Source: Clostridium sp. (lineage in GTDB: Bacteria; Bacillota; Clostridia; Clostridiales; Clostridiaceae). From it: DNA of 64,000 nucleotides. Below, one piece after another: positions 62,402 to 64,000 of this stretch (positions are counted from its first letter, which is position 1; the number at the start of each line of letters is the position of its first letter). Under the pieces are notes generated by a model. The model searched no databases, was not told the origin of the DNA, and saw only the letters and a program-made list of their open reading frames with translations. A program made the translations under genes and the position numbers. The stretch is from positions 1 to 64,000 of the forward strand of contig NZ_JAPFDR010000012.1 in the NCBI RefSeq assembly GCF_026168755.1, in the 5' to 3' direction.

Positions 62402-63595
62402 ATGAATAGTAATGCTAAAAGGTTAAAAAAAGGAAAGAGTGGGAAAAAATTAAAAAGAAAGTCTAAGATAAACTCTGTAAATCCATATATACTATATTCT
62501 GTATTAGCACTTGTTGCAATAGGAATAATTATGGTATTTTCAGCAAGTTATTATGATGCACTTTATAAACATAAAGATGTATTCTATTTTTTGAAAAAAG
62601 AACTTACATGGGCTCCTATAGGCTTAGTAGCATTAGTAGTTATGATGTTAATAGATTATCATACATGGAAGAGATTTACGGTAGGTGCATACTTAGTTAC
62701 AGTAGTAGCTTTAGTAGCAGTTTTGCTTGTGGGAAGTAATATCAATGGTGCTACACGTTGGTTAAGGATTGCTGGGGTTTCCTTTCAACCATCAGAGCTT
62801 GCCAAATATGTTATAGTTTTTTTCTTGGCAATGATGATAGATAAGTATGGGGGAGTAAGTAAAACTTGGAAGGTTCCATTAGTATATTTAGGTTCAGCAG
62901 CTTTATTTGCTGGCTTAGTATATAAAGAAAATAATTTAAGTATTGCATCTATTATAATGTTTGTTGCATTTATAATGATTTTTGTATCAGGGATGAGTTT
63001 TAAGCAAACAGTTGCTTTAATAGGTATTGGTGGAGTTGCAGGAACTATAGGTATTTTTAGTTCGGATTACAGAACGGAGAGATTTGTAAGTTTTTTAAAT
63101 CCTTGGAAATATGCTAACGATGAAGGGTACCAATTAATACATTCTCTTTATGCTATAGGTTCAGGAGGATTATTTGGTGTAGGCTTAGGAAATTCAAAGC
63201 AAAAAGCTTTATATATGCCTGAGCCACATAATGATTTTATATTTGCTATAATAGGTGAAGAGTTAGGACTTATTGGATGTATTGTAGTTATTTCAATATT
63301 TGTAATATTAATAGTAGCAGGAATAAAAGTAGCATCCAGGGCAAAGGATAGATATGGTAAGCTTTTAGCAACAGGAATTATTTCGGTTATTGCAGTACAA
63401 GCTATAATTAATATTGCTGTTGTTACAGGAAGTATGCCTGTTACAGGTGTTCCGTTACCTTTTATAAGTTATGGAGGAACTTCATTAGTATTTAATTTGG
63501 CTGCCATGGGAGTATTGTTAAATATATCAAGACAGTGCAAAAGTCCTAAGGATGAAATTGAAGAAAGAATAATAAAAAGTAAAATGAATATTTAA
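62402..63595 (+). CDS. SEDS-family glycosyltransferase (SpoVE/FtsW/RodA)
   Basis: A 397-residue peptidoglycan polymerase of the SEDS family. A Lys/Arg-rich cytosolic tail is followed by about ten helices, with GATRWLRIAGVSFQPSELAKYVIVFFLA near residues 115-142, NDFIFAIIGEELGLIG near 275 and the C-terminal TGVPLPFISYGGTSL. It would polymerise lipid II in complex with the preceding penicillin-binding protein. Whether it serves the spore cortex (SpoVE) or division (FtsW) cannot be told; the SpoVD-like partner favours sporulation. The start at 62402 has GGAGA upstream. Confidence 0.9.
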   Translation: MNSNAKRLKKGKSGKKLKRKSKINSVNPYILYSVLALVAIGIIMVFSASYYDALYKHKDVFYFLKKELTWAPIGLVALVVMMLIDYHTWKRFTVGAYLVTVVALVAVLLVGSNINGATRWLRIAGVSFQPSELAKYVIVFFLAMMIDKYGGVSKTWKVPLVYLGSAALFAGLVYKENNLSIASIIMFVAFIMIFVSGMSFKQTVALIGIGGVAGTIGIFSSDYRTERFVSFLNPWKYANDEGYQLIHSLYAIGSGGLFGVGLGNSKQKALYMPEPHNDFIFAIIGEELGLIGCIVVISIFVILIVAGIKVASRAKDRYGKLLATGIISVIAVQAIINIAVVTGSMPVTGVPLPFISYGGTSLVFNLAAMGVLLNISRQCKSPKDEIEERIIKSKMNI

Positions 63596-63596
63596 T

Positions 63597-63628
63597 AAAG
63601 AGGTTGTGAAAGCAGCCTCTTTATTTTG
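63597..63628 (+). terminator. Terminator of the PBP-SEDS pair
   Basis: AAAGAGGTTGT pairs with GCAGCCTCTTT with G-U pairs around GAAA, followed by ATTTTG. Confidence 0.88.
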
Positions 63629-63715
63629 TATAACAAGAAATATTTATCGTATAACAATAAATATTTCTTGATTTAATATAAAGTGTAATATAAAATATTT
63701 ATGAGGTGATTAAGA

Positions 63716-64000
63716 TTGAAGAATAATATATTCAGAAAAATATTATATATACTGTCAGTTTTAGCAGTTTGTATTACAGGAATTGGAGGAGTATGTATAC
63801 CTTGGATTACTAGGTGGTACTATTTAAACTTTGCTACTACAGAAGTGCCAAGATTTATAAGTACATTTTTGTTTATAACAGTAATTCCTTTTTTACTTTT
63901 ATTAATTGAGGTTATGAAGTTATCTAAAAGTTTACTTAATGATACATATTTAAATATAAATACATTAAAAAGATTAAAGAGAATAAGTATTTATTCTTTA
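63716..64000 (+). CDS. DUF2975-like membrane protein, cut by the window end
   Basis: An open frame of 95 codons runs off the window. It starts at a TTG with GAGGTG seven bases upstream. Two hydrophobic segments (residues about 8-30 and 47-65) flank the typical WITRWYYLN-type stretch, followed by the conserved polar NTLKRLKRISIYSL. This resembles the DUF2975 family of four-helix membrane proteins, often followed by a small XRE/Cro-type HTH gene. Function is not established. The 3' part lies beyond the window. Confidence 0.7.
   Translation, partial: MKNNIFRKILYILSVLAVCITGIGGVCIPWITRWYYLNFATTEVPRFISTFLFITVIPFLLLLIEVMKLSKSLLNDTYLNINTLKRLKRISIYSL

Overview
The window is AT-rich (close to 28% GC by eye), uses strong AGGAGG-type ribosome binding sites with some TTG and GTG starts, and carries small acid-soluble spore protein, SpoVD/SpoVE-type, pyruvate:ferredoxin oxidoreductase and pyruvate formate-lyase genes. 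This points to an anaerobic, spore-forming Clostridium sensu stricto chromosome. No phage, transposase, integrase or CRISPR array was seen. The only stable RNA gene recognised is an initiator tRNA-fMet.

Region by region. 0-7 kb: a tiny Cys-containing protein; a YtrA-type GntR regulator with a membrane protein behind a promoter carrying a perfect operator; an orphan HipA-like kinase; and a lipoprotein/response-regulator/sensor-kinase module. 7-14 kb: two paralogous short-chain dehydrogenases, UV endonuclease UvsE, a zinc phospholipase-C-like protein, a ribosomal-protection-type GTPase, NudC and a Bfd-like [2Fe-2S] protein. 14.4-24.2 kb: a nitrate reductase operon (catalytic subunit, four-cluster ferredoxin, FAD/NAD oxidoreductase), then mobB and a molybdenum-cofactor operon (moeA, mobA, moaB, a MoeA-like protein, moaC, moaA, MOSC protein) preceded by a likely Moco riboswitch with a terminator platform. 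24.4-28.8 kb: a TDT/SLAC1-family anion channel, CsoR, a kinase-like protein, UppP and a nicotinamidase-like hydrolase. 28.8-36.5 kb: tRNA-fMet, a first pyruvate:ferredoxin oxidoreductase, a Nudix hydrolase, a broken LUD-domain gene, a coiled-coil/3D-domain cell-wall protein and an AlaX editing protein. 36.6-43 kb: an odd acidic Cys/Ser-rich protein, a lipoprotein, a phasin-like protein with a UbiB-family kinase, and a calcium-type P-type ATPase. 43-52.7 kb: a flavodiiron protein, an HxlR regulator, a second and codon-optimised pyruvate:ferredoxin oxidoreductase, a phosphoesterase, PflB and a spore protein. 53-57 kb: an iron-siderophore ABC transporter with two matching Fur-like boxes. 57-64 kb: a HAD phosphatase, an Rrf2 regulator with a cystine symporter, a SpoVD/SpoVE-type pair, and the start of a DUF2975-type membrane protein cut by the window end.

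How the genes work together. The clearest system is anaerobic nitrate reduction. The nitrate reductase operon and the SLAC1-family channel 10 kb away each have a perfect TGTGA-N6-TCACA palindrome exactly 37 bp upstream of the -10 hexamer. This is the geometry of a class II CRP/FNR-activated promoter, and it suggests that one regulator controls both. The cofactor for the reductase is made by the adjacent mob/moa operon, which probably senses its own product. A second theme is pyruvate and oxygen metabolism: two PFORs, PflB and the flavodiiron oxidase, with an HxlR regulator between the flavodiiron gene and the strongly expressed PFOR. All regulatory-site calls are by eye and need testing.
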